Assembly: GCA_003240775.1 (NCBI GenBank)
Contig: QFNI01000015.1
Span: 1-64,000, forward strand
Direction of reading: 5' to 3'
DNA length: 64,000 nt
DNA from: Mesorhizobium amorphae
GTDB taxonomy: Bacteria; Pseudomonadota; Alphaproteobacteria; Rhizobiales; Rhizobiaceae
Part shown: one piece after another, positions 50,392 to 58,292 of the stretch
How positions within the stretch are numbered: position 1 is the first letter of the stretch
Layout: each line of letters opens with the position of its first letter
Position numbers and translations under genes: made by a program
The notes under the pieces: model-generated
Told to the model about the DNA's origin: nothing
Databases searched by the model: none
What the model saw: only the letters and a program-made list of their open reading frames with translations

Positions 50392-53300
50392 GTGGGACGG
50401 GGACTTCTGGCGGCGGGGGCCGCAATCTGTGCGCTTGTGGCGGCGACAGGCGAAAGCCGCGCCGATCCGGTGCCGCGTGCGGGCGCGACGGCGGGCTCGG
50501 TGATCGCGCGCAAGGCGGGCGAGGAAGCGCGCCTGATCGAGGTGGGTGACTGGCGCAACGTCGATCTGCGCCAGGATCTGCTTCCCGGCGACACCTTGCG
50601 CACCAATGCGACCGGCGCGCTCGCCATCCTGTTTTCCGATCGCACCCAGGTGCGGCTCGGGCGCAACTCGACGCTGGTCGTGCGCTCGATCGGCGGCGCG
50701 GGCGAAGATTCTCGGCTCGAGCTTCAAGCCGGCGCGCTCTGGGCGCGCGCGGAGCGCGGCGGCGACGGGGTGGTGGTCGACACGCCTGCGGCGGCGGCGG
50801 CCATCCGCGGCACCGATTGGGCCATGCAGGTCCAGGGCGCCACCACCTCGCTCACCGTGCTCGAAGGGCAGGTGGAACTCGCCAACCCGCAGGGCTCGGT
50901 TCTCGTGACGCAGGGCCAGGCAGCCTCCGCAACGGTGGGCCAGGCGCCCACGCGCGTGATCATCACCACGCCCAAGGACCGCGAGCAGCAGCTCAACTAT
51001 CTGTCGGCCCGATCCGTGTTCGTGGGGGTTCCCACCACCAGGCTTTCGGGCGCGGCGGGCCTGGCCGAGGTCAACCGCATCCGCAGCCTGCCGGAAGGGC
51101 GGCGCTCGACCGAGGAAGAGGTCACGCTGGCCGAGGTGATCGCCACGCTCGAAGGCATCGAGGCGGAACGCGCGGCGGTCGCGCGAGCCCGGATGCTGCC
51201 GCTTTCCCCGGCGCAACGGGCAAGGCTCGACCTTCTGGACGCCCAGCGTGCGGGCGCGGAAGGCCGCTATGGCGAGGCAGCCGAGCTTTACGCCAGCGCC
51301 ATGCCCCGCCTCGACCCCGAGCGGAAGGCCGTCGCCCGCTTCGGCGGGTTCGTCGCCCGCTCGCTGGCCGACCCCGACCGAAACGAAGCGCCGCCCTCGG
51401 CCGAAGGCGGCGGGCCGGCGGCTGCCTTCGCCCAGGCCGTCACCGTGGCGTTTTTGGACGGCCTGCCCGCGGCACTCGAAATCATCCACGACGCCGAGGC
51501 GCGCTTTCCCCGCGAAGCCGGCCTGCCCGCCATCCGCGCCCAGATAGCGTTGACGCTGGACGACCGCGACCAAGCGCGTGAGGCCGTGGCGCGCGCGCTT
51601 GCGATCGACCCCGACGATGCCGCGGCACTCGAGGCCCGCGCTTCCCTGCGCGCATCCTACGAGGGCGATCTCGATGGGGCGGAGGAAGACCTCCGGCGCG
51701 CCGTCGAGATCGCCCCAGGCTCGTCGAGCGCCTGGAACACGCTCGGCCTCGTCCAGGCGGGCCGCGAGGCGAACCGCGAAGCCGAAGCCGCGTTCCGGCG
51801 CTCCATCGCGCTCGATCCCAACGACCCCGTGGGCTACGCCAATCTCGCGGTTTTCCTGCTCGAACAGGATCGGGTGGCCGAGGCGCGCCCGCTGATCGAC
51901 CGGGCGATGGCGCTCGACCCCGCTTTCGATGTGGCGCTCGCCGCGCGCGGGCGCTTGCGCCTTCAAACGGGCGAGCTCGACGCGGCCGTTTCCGACCTCC
52001 TTGCCGCCTCCACCGCCAACCCCGCCTACAGCCAGGGGTTGCTTCTGCTCGCGGCCGGTCTCTACGAGAGCGGCGACAGGGTGGGCGCCGAACAAGCGCT
52101 CGACAACGCCGAGCGCCTCGATCCCAACGATCCCGTGACGCCGAACTTCGAGACGGCGATCGCCATCGACGGCTACGATTCCGACCGCGCCATCGCGAGC
52201 GCCCAGGAGGGCCTGCGCCGCGCGCGGCTTCGCGGCGGCGACTATGCCGCCGTCAGCGCCAACCGCACGGAAGGCTCGACGCTGAACGACGCATACCGCC
52301 TCCAGGGCCTGGACGCCTGGGGCCGCTACTACGGCGCGGCCACCTTCGACCCCTTCAGCGCGACAGCGCTCACCGACCAGTCGGTGGCGGGCAGCCCGGA
52401 CCCGTTCGTGAACGAACTCGATTTCGGCGGCGCGACAGCCGATCCGACCTTCAACAACGGCACGTTCTCAGCCTTTTTCCAGGGCCTGCTTCTCGACCCC
52501 GCCATCCTAGCGAGCCGCTCGCGCGGCGCGAACCTCCTGCGCCGTCCCTTCGTGGAAGCGACCCTCGGCGGAGGCTTCGTCGCCCCGCGGGACGAGCCGG
52601 TCGGCTGGACCACGAGCGTGGAAGCGCAGGGCTTTGCGGCTTCGCCCTTCCCGATCAGCGTTTACGGCGCGTTCACGGGGCAGAAGAACGAGGACGAGCG
52701 CGAGGGCGGTTACTCCCTGGCCGGAACGCCTGCGGATGTTTCGTTCACGCTCGAGAACGAGGATTTCTCGGGCATCGGCTACATCGCAGCCAAACCCACC
52801 CCCAACGATCGCGTCGTGGCCTATGTCGATGTCCGCCAGGATATCGACGTTCTCGGCGACTACTTGGTGACGCCCGCTCTGCGCATCTTCGACGAGCGGA
52901 TCGATCTCGACCCGGATCCGGATGGGGTGCTGCCCGCCGACTTCTTCCGGCTCGGCTCGGCTGCGGAGCGCAGGGTCGAGGACCGCTCGCTGACTTCCGG
53001 CCTCGCCTGGAGCCATACCTTCGGCTACCGCAACGTGGCATCGGCAGCCGTGTTCGCATCAGGCTTCGAGAGGTCGAGCGACACGGGCACGGCGCTCGCC
53101 TACGATGTCGAGTTCGTCGATCCGACGACCGGGGGCCCGCTGATCGACCCGGACACGGGGCTGCCGTTCACGCTTGCGGTCGGCGCCGTGGAAACGGTGG
53201 AGGGCGAATACAACCAGACCGCCCTCACCGGCGCGCTTTCGCACATGATCAGCTTCGGCGATCTGACCGCTCGCTACGGCGTGGAAGGTGGCCGCGTTGC

Positions 53301-54264
53301 GCAGGAAGAGCGGCAGACCACGTCCCGCTCCCTGTTCTTCCCCGGAGGAAGCCTGGACGAGGCGGAAGGCAGCGCGCAGGAACTCACATTCCTCGCCGCG
53401 CGGCCATATCTCGATCTTTTCTTTGAAGCCTCGCCCACGCTCACCTTCGAGGCCGGCCTCTTCGGAACATTCCTGCGATCCCAAGACATCGGCGCGAGCA
53501 TCACATCGGAAGGCTTGGAGACCGAAATCGACGTGGACGGCATCAGCATCTCCCGCGCGGAACCCCGCGCCGGTTTCGCCTGGGCGCCCGCGGACGGCCA
53601 GTGGCTGCGTTTCGGATACATGCGCGAGGCAGGCGCCTTCTCGGCCGGCTCGCTCGCGCCGGTCGGGGTGGTCGGGCTCCAAAGCAACCAGCTGCCGCTT
53701 TCCGTGACAGGCTACTCCGACACCTTCGCCGCCCGCTGGGAAGCGGAGTGGACGAGCCGGTTCTTCACGGTGGTGGATGCCCAGCACCAGGAATTCGAGG
53801 GCCTCAACATCCCCGAGCCCGCCGGCATCACGACGGCCGACATCGCCGAAGGCAGCCTCGACCGGGTGAGCGCCACGGCGAACTTCCATCTGGGCGGCGG
53901 GTTCGGCCTGTTCGGCACCTATGTGTGGCTCGACTCCGAAAACGAGGGTTCCGGCCCCTTCCAGGGTGATCCCCTGCCCTTCGTGCCCGAGGACGTGATC
54001 CGCACCGGCATCACTTATGTGAGCCCCGCCAATCTCAAGGTCACGGTCGCGGCCACCCGCGTGGGCGAGCGCCAGGGCGCGCTTGGCGGCGGCACCCTCG
54101 ATTCCTACTGGACGGCGGACGCCTTCCTCACCTGGGAGCCGTTCGAGAAGCGGTTCGCGCTGGAACTCGCGGGCTGCAACCTGCTCGACGAAGATTTTGA
54201 TGCGGCCGACAACCTGCCCGGCTACAGCAGAACCTTCACCGGCTCGCTCAAGGTCCGGTTCTGA
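50392..54264 (+). CDS. FecR domain - TPR - beta-barrel outer-membrane protein
   Basis: 1290 residues from a GTG at 50392; a TTG 19 codons upstream is less likely because a promoter overlaps it. Signal peptide GRGLLAAGAAICALVAATGE ends at SRA/DPV. The FecR domain spans roughly residues 40-180 (TLRTNATGALAILFSDRTQV, AAIRGTDWAMQVQGATTSLT). A TPR region runs roughly 230-560 with clear units (GSSSAWNTLGLVQAGREANR, DPVGYANLAVFLLEQDRVA). From about 600 to the end are alternating amphipathic strands, ending in phenylalanine (TGSLKVRF) as outer-membrane barrels do. It precedes a CHASE2 adenylate cyclase by 40 nt, so the pair may sense envelope conditions (inference). No TonB plug domain was seen. Confidence 0.88.
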   Translation: MGRGLLAAGAAICALVAATGESRADPVPRAGATAGSVIARKAGEEARLIEVGDWRNVDLRQDLLPGDTLRTNATGALAILFSDRTQVRLGRNSTLVVRSIGGAGEDSRLELQAGALWARAERGGDGVVVDTPAAAAAIRGTDWAMQVQGATTSLTVLEGQVELANPQGSVLVTQGQAASATVGQAPTRVIITTPKDREQQLNYLSARSVFVGVPTTRLSGAAGLAEVNRIRSLPEGRRSTEEEVTLAEVIATLEGIEAERAAVARARMLPLSPAQRARLDLLDAQRAGAEGRYGEAAELYASAMPRLDPERKAVARFGGFVARSLADPDRNEAPPSAEGGGPAAAFAQAVTVAFLDGLPAALEIIHDAEARFPREAGLPAIRAQIALTLDDRDQAREAVARALAIDPDDAAALEARASLRASYEGDLDGAEEDLRRAVEIAPGSSSAWNTLGLVQAGREANREAEAAFRRSIALDPNDPVGYANLAVFLLEQDRVAEARPLIDRAMALDPAFDVALAARGRLRLQTGELDAAVSDLLAASTANPAYSQGLLLLAAGLYESGDRVGAEQALDNAERLDPNDPVTPNFETAIAIDGYDSDRAIASAQEGLRRARLRGGDYAAVSANRTEGSTLNDAYRLQGLDAWGRYYGAATFDPFSATALTDQSVAGSPDPFVNELDFGGATADPTFNNGTFSAFFQGLLLDPAILASRSRGANLLRRPFVEATLGGGFVAPRDEPVGWTTSVEAQGFAASPFPISVYGAFTGQKNEDEREGGYSLAGTPADVSFTLENEDFSGIGYIAAKPTPNDRVVAYVDVRQDIDVLGDYLVTPALRIFDERIDLDPDPDGVLPADFFRLGSAAERRVEDRSLTSGLAWSHTFGYRNVASAAVFASGFERSSDTGTALAYDVEFVDPTTGGPLIDPDTGLPFTLAVGAVETVEGEYNQTALTGALSHMISFGDLTARYGVEGGRVAQEERQTTSRSLFFPGGSLDEAEGSAQELTFLAARPYLDLFFEASPTLTFEAGLFGTFLRSQDIGASITSEGLETEIDVDGISISRAEPRAGFAWAPADGQWLRFGYMREAGAFSAGSLAPVGVVGLQSNQLPLSVTGYSDTFAARWEAEWTSRFFTVVDAQHQEFEGLNIPEPAGITTADIAEGSLDRVSATANFHLGGGFGLFGTYVWLDSENEGSGPFQGDPLPFVPEDVIRTGITYVSPANLKVTVAATRVGERQGALGGGTLDSYWTADAFLTWEPFEKRFALELAGCNLLDEDFDAADNLPGYSRTFTGSLKVRF

Positions 54265-54304
54265 GAACCGCAAAGGCACCCATGCCGCCGCGGGCGGGCA
54301 TTCG

Positions 54305-56329
54305 ATGGTGAGACGGCTTCCTCCCCTTCCGCGCTTCATCCGCTGGCGGCCCAGGCAATGGTGGCTGGGCTTGGCCGATGGCGGGGGAGCATCTGTCCGG
54401 ACCAAGCGGCACGCAGGCATCGCAGCGCTCGGCATAGCCGCGGCGGTCGCCTGCGTGCTCCTGCCGTCCTGGCAGCTCTGGCGGATGGCGGATGCGCGCG
54501 TGTTCGACACGCTGTCCACGCTGAGCCCCCCGCCGCTCCCCGCGGATGGCCCGATCGTCGTGGCGATCGACGAGCCCTCATTCGCCGAACTGAATCTGCA
54601 ATGGCCCTGGCCCCGCGCGCTCCATGCCGAACTGGTCGGGCACCTACGGCAAGCCGGCGCGCGCGCCATCGGCCTCGACATCATCTTCGCTGAACCCTCC
54701 GCCTCGCCCGAAGGCGATGCGGCACTCGCCGCCGCCATGGGCCCGGACGTGGTGCTCGCGGCCGACGAGACCTGGATCACGACGCCCCAGGCCCAGCAGG
54801 TCGTGCGCACCGAGCCGATGCTGGAGCTTCTGGTGAACCGGCCCAAGATCGGCTTGGCCTCGGTCGTGCTCGACACAGACAACGTGCTGCGCCGCCTGCC
54901 GCCCGCTTCGGACGGGCTCGGGGCGGAACTGCTCGAAGCCGCCAACCGCGCGATTCCCACACCGCCGCCTGAAGGCGCGCTGATGCAGAGCTTCGGGCCG
55001 GGCCGCACCTACACGACCGTTTCCTACTACCAAGCGCTCGACCCCGAGAACTTCCTGCCGCCGGATTACTTCCAGGGCCGCGTGGTGGTGGTGGGCCTGT
55101 CGCTTCAATCGGCGGCCGACGCGCAAGCCGGCGGCTCGGACGCCTTCGCGACCGCGCATACGGTGCGCACGGGGCGGCTGGTGCCGGGCGCGGAGGTGCA
55201 GGCGGCCGTGTTCGACAATCTGGGCAACGGCCTTTTCATCCGCCCGATTGGGACATGGGGTGCCGCCGTCGTCGCCGTTCTCTTCGCGGCGCTCGGCGCG
55301 CTCGCCGTGTGGCGCGCCACGGGCTGGCGGACCATTTTGTGGAGCGCGCTGGCGGTGGCTGCAGCCGCTGGCGGCTCCTTCCTCTTGCTCAGATTCGGCC
55401 GGGTCTATGCGCCACCGCTCGCACCTGCGCTTGCCTTTGTGCTGGTGGCGGCCGCCCAAGGCACGCGCGACTTCGCCGCCGAGCGCCGCCTGCGCCGCAG
55501 CATCACGCGCGCCTTCTCGCAATATGTGTCGCCCGTGATCGTGGAGCGGCTGGCGGGCGACCCGTCGCTTCTCAAGCTCGGCGGGGAGCGGCGTGACCTA
55601 TCGATCCTGTTTTGCGACGTGCGCGGCTTCACCACCATCTCCGAACGGCTGAAGGACGATCCCGAAGGCCTCACGCGCCTGATCAACCGCCTGCTCGACC
55701 CATTGAGCCGAGTGGTGATCGACCACGGCGGCACGATCGACAAATATATCGGCGACGCGCTCATGGCGTTCTGGAACGCGCCTCTGGAAGACCCCGACCA
55801 CGCGCTCCACGCCACCCGCGCGGGGCTTGCGATGTTCGACGCGCTCGACAGGCTGAACGAGGAATTGCGCCTGGAAGCAGAGGCCAAGGGCGAGGAACCG
55901 CTGGCGTTGCGCATCGGCGTGGGCGTGAACACCGGCTCCTGCGTGGTGGGCAACATGGGATCGCAGATGCGCTTCGACTATTCGGCGCTGGGCGATGCGG
56001 TGAACCTCGCCTCGCGCCTCGAAGGCGAGACCAAGAATTTCGGTGTGTCGCTGCTGGTGGGGCCAGAAACCGCGCGCGACATCGGCCGGCGGCTGCCGCT
56101 GGCGCCGCTCGACCGCATCCGCGTCAAGGGCAAGACCGAGCCCGTGCTGGTTTCGGCAGTGCTGCCCGAAGGCTCGGACACCGAGGCGCTGATCGGGCAC
56201 GGGCTGATGCTCGAGGATTTCTGGGCCGGACGGCTCGCCTCAGACGACACCCGCCTCCTGCTGCTCGCCGCCAGACTGCCCGCGCTCGACGCCTTCTATG
56301 ACGGGCTGAAGCGCCGCGTCGGTGTGTGA
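54305..56329 (+). CDS. CHASE2 domain class III adenylate cyclase
   Basis: 674 residues from the ATG at 54305. One N-terminal TM (HAGIAALGIAAAVACVLLP), a periplasmic CHASE2 domain (residues ~50-320; VVAIDEPSFAELNLQWPWPR, PDYFQGRVVVVGLSLQSAAD), then further TM segments up to ~430, then the cyclase domain. Metal-binding Asp residues D438 (LFCDVRGF) and D484 (DKYIGDALMAF) are intact. The adenine-selecting pair K480 and D558 (FDYSALGDAVNLASR) plus transition-state N567 and R571 match the ATP-type, so the product is predicted to be cAMP. Input presumably comes from the FecR-TPR-barrel protein encoded upstream. Confidence 0.93.
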   Translation: MVRRLPPLPRFIRWRPRQWWLGLADGGGASVRTKRHAGIAALGIAAAVACVLLPSWQLWRMADARVFDTLSTLSPPPLPADGPIVVAIDEPSFAELNLQWPWPRALHAELVGHLRQAGARAIGLDIIFAEPSASPEGDAALAAAMGPDVVLAADETWITTPQAQQVVRTEPMLELLVNRPKIGLASVVLDTDNVLRRLPPASDGLGAELLEAANRAIPTPPPEGALMQSFGPGRTYTTVSYYQALDPENFLPPDYFQGRVVVVGLSLQSAADAQAGGSDAFATAHTVRTGRLVPGAEVQAAVFDNLGNGLFIRPIGTWGAAVVAVLFAALGALAVWRATGWRTILWSALAVAAAAGGSFLLLRFGRVYAPPLAPALAFVLVAAAQGTRDFAAERRLRRSITRAFSQYVSPVIVERLAGDPSLLKLGGERRDLSILFCDVRGFTTISERLKDDPEGLTRLINRLLDPLSRVVIDHGGTIDKYIGDALMAFWNAPLEDPDHALHATRAGLAMFDALDRLNEELRLEAEAKGEEPLALRIGVGVNTGSCVVGNMGSQMRFDYSALGDAVNLASRLEGETKNFGVSLLVGPETARDIGRRLPLAPLDRIRVKGKTEPVLVSAVLPEGSDTEALIGHGLMLEDFWAGRLASDDTRLLLLAARLPALDAFYDGLKRRVGV

Positions 56330-56418
56330 CGAAGGGTCAAGCCGCTATTGCCCCAGGGAATAACGGGGCCATGTAACGAAGGACGACCCCTCAGCCACAC
56401 AGCCAAGGGAGACGTCTC

Positions 56419-57828
56419 CTGTTTCTCGGCCGCATTCTTCTCGGACTGCTCGTTGTCGTGCTTCTGGCCGGAGCGGGGTTCCTCGCTTATGCCTGGGAAA
56501 GCCCCATCGCTCCCCTGGAGGCACAGGCCGCCGCCACGGCAGACCCCGTCCTCGTGGCGCGCGGCGCGGAACTGGCCGCCATCGGCAACTGCATCACGTG
56601 CCACACCGCGCCAGGCGGGCGTCCCTTCGCCGGCGGCCGCGCACTCGAAACACCGTTCGGCACGATCCACGCCACCAACATCACGCCCGATCGCGAAACG
56701 GGCATCGGCGCTTGGTCGGAGGAGGCGTTCAACCGTTCCATGCGCGAAGGCGTGGACCGCGAAGGCAACCACCTCTACCCTGCTTTTCCCTACGACCACT
56801 TCACGCGCGTGACCGATGAAGACAACCGCGCGCTCCACGCCTATCTGATGACGGTGCCCGCGGTGCAGGCCGAAGCGCCCGCGAACGACCTTCCCTTTCC
56901 GCTCGACCAGCGCATCCTGGTCGCCGGCTGGAAGCTCCTCTTCTTCCGCCCCGGCGCACACCAACCCGACCCCGCGCTTCCACCAGAGGTGGATCGTGGC
57001 CTTTATCTCGCGGAAGGGCTGGGCCATTGCGGCTCCTGCCACACACCCCGCAACAGCCTGGGTGCGGAGATCGCCGACGCCCATTGGGACGGCGCGGAAC
57101 TCGACGGCTGGCACGCCTATGCCATCAACGAGAAATCGCCAGCGCCTCTTCCCTGGACGCGGGAGAAAATGGCCTTCTACCTCGCCCACGGATTCGAGGC
57201 AGAGCACGGCGTCTCGCGCGGCTCGATGGCGCCCGTCACCACCAATCTGGGTGCAGCCGCCAGCGAGGACGTGGAAGCGCTCGCGGCCTATGTGATCCAC
57301 CGCATGGGCGAGCCGAGCGCGGAACGGCAGGCGGCCGCCCAGGCCTCGCGCGAGGCGGCAGGCATCTCCGCCGAGACCACGGCAGCGCTTGCGCCCACGG
57401 GTGACAGCCAGACAGCGCCCGCGACAAGCAGCGAGGAGGGCCGCGCCATCTATCAGGCAGCCTGCGCGTCCTGCCACGAGGCAGGCAGGCCCGTGCCCTA
57501 TGGCGGGCTCAATCTCCATCTCAGCACGGCCGCCAATGCGCCAAGCCCGCAGAACCTCATCAACGTCACGCTCTGGGGTCTGCCCGCGCCCGAGGGTGCC
57601 GGCGGCGCCGTGATGCCCGGCTTCGAGGGTGCGCTCGGTGCCGCCCAGATGACCGCGCTCCTTTCCTTCCTGCGCGCAGAGTTCAGCCAGAACAAGGAGC
57701 CGTGGCCCGATCTCGCGCAGCGCGTGGAAGACACGATGAGCGGGCGCACGCCCGTTTCCCTCTACCGTTCGGACGGTGCGAGTGCTGCCCCCTCCGACCC
57801 CGCCGCGAGGACAGGCCCATGGCAGTGA
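56419..57828 (+). CDS. Membrane-anchored three-haem cytochrome c (probable CTG start)
   Basis: 469 residues if translation begins at CTG 56419, which follows AAGGGAG by 7 nt. The first conventional in-frame start is GTG 56458, which would cut the hydrophobic anchor FLGRILLGLLVVVLLAGAGF in half and leave it without a ribosome site. Three haem motifs follow: NCITCHTA, HCGSCHTP and SCASCHEAG (reading CITCH, CGSCH, CASCH), each with downstream methionine candidates. It fits the cytochrome subunit of membrane-bound molybdenum aldehyde or alcohol oxidoreductases. Overlaps the 2Fe-2S subunit gene by 10 nt. Confidence 0.8.
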   Translation: MFLGRILLGLLVVVLLAGAGFLAYAWESPIAPLEAQAAATADPVLVARGAELAAIGNCITCHTAPGGRPFAGGRALETPFGTIHATNITPDRETGIGAWSEEAFNRSMREGVDREGNHLYPAFPYDHFTRVTDEDNRALHAYLMTVPAVQAEAPANDLPFPLDQRILVAGWKLLFFRPGAHQPDPALPPEVDRGLYLAEGLGHCGSCHTPRNSLGAEIADAHWDGAELDGWHAYAINEKSPAPLPWTREKMAFYLAHGFEAEHGVSRGSMAPVTTNLGAAASEDVEALAAYVIHRMGEPSAERQAAAQASREAAGISAETTAALAPTGDSQTAPATSSEEGRAIYQAACASCHEAGRPVPYGGLNLHLSTAANAPSPQNLINVTLWGLPAPEGAGGAVMPGFEGALGAAQMTALLSFLRAEFSQNKEPWPDLAQRVEDTMSGRTPVSLYRSDGASAAPSDPAARTGPWQ

Positions 57829-58292
57829 CGCTCCGGGTGAACGGCGCCGAGCACCAGATCGAATCCGAGCCCGACACGCCCCTCCTCTACGTGCTGCGCG
57901 ACGAACTGGAGCTGAACGGCGCGAAGTTCGGCTGCGGCTTGGGTCAGTGCGGCGCCTGTACCGTCATGGTGGACGACAAGCCGGTGCTGTCCTGCATCAC
58001 GCCCGTGATGCTGCTCGTCGGCCGCGCCGTCACCACCGTGGAAGGCTTGGGGACCCAGGAAGCGCCCGGGCCCATGCAGGAGGCCTTTATCGCCGAGCAG
58101 GCAGCGCAGTGCGGCTATTGCATTCCCGGCATGATGATGCGCGCCGAGGCGCTTCTGCGGCGCGAGCCCGATGCGAGCGAGGCTGCGATCCGCACCGCGC
58201 TCGAAGCCAATCTGTGCCGCTGCGGCACGCATTCGCGCATCCTGCGCGCGGTGGTCCGCGCCCGCGACCTCAAGCGCGGAGGTGCCGCATGA
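57819..58292 (+). CDS. (2Fe-2S)-binding subunit of a xanthine dehydrogenase-family oxidoreductase
   Basis: 157 residues. Plant-type 2Fe-2S cluster KFGCGLGQCGACTVMVDD with CIT, and the second cluster AAQCGYCIPGMMM ... NLCRCGTHSRIL, as in IorA/aldehyde oxidase small subunits. It carries electrons from the Mo subunit to the cytochrome. It overlaps the Mo-subunit start by 4 nt. No FAD subunit is encoded, so the cytochrome is the probable acceptor. Confidence 0.95.
   Translation: MAVTLRVNGAEHQIESEPDTPLLYVLRDELELNGAKFGCGLGQCGACTVMVDDKPVLSCITPVMLLVGRAVTTVEGLGTQEAPGPMQEAFIAEQAAQCGYCIPGMMMRAEALLRREPDASEAAIRTALEANLCRCGTHSRILRAVVRARDLKRGGAA

Noticed and set aside
49664..56329. Complete Pycsar anti-phage system
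   Set aside because: The cyclase has ATP-type specificity residues and a CHASE2 sensor, it is not adjacent to the effector-like gene, and no other defence genes are present; only the effector-like family member is supported.
56458..57828. GTG 56458 as start of the cytochrome c gene
   Set aside because: It cuts through the membrane anchor and has no ribosome site, whereas CTG 56419 has AAGGGAG upstream.
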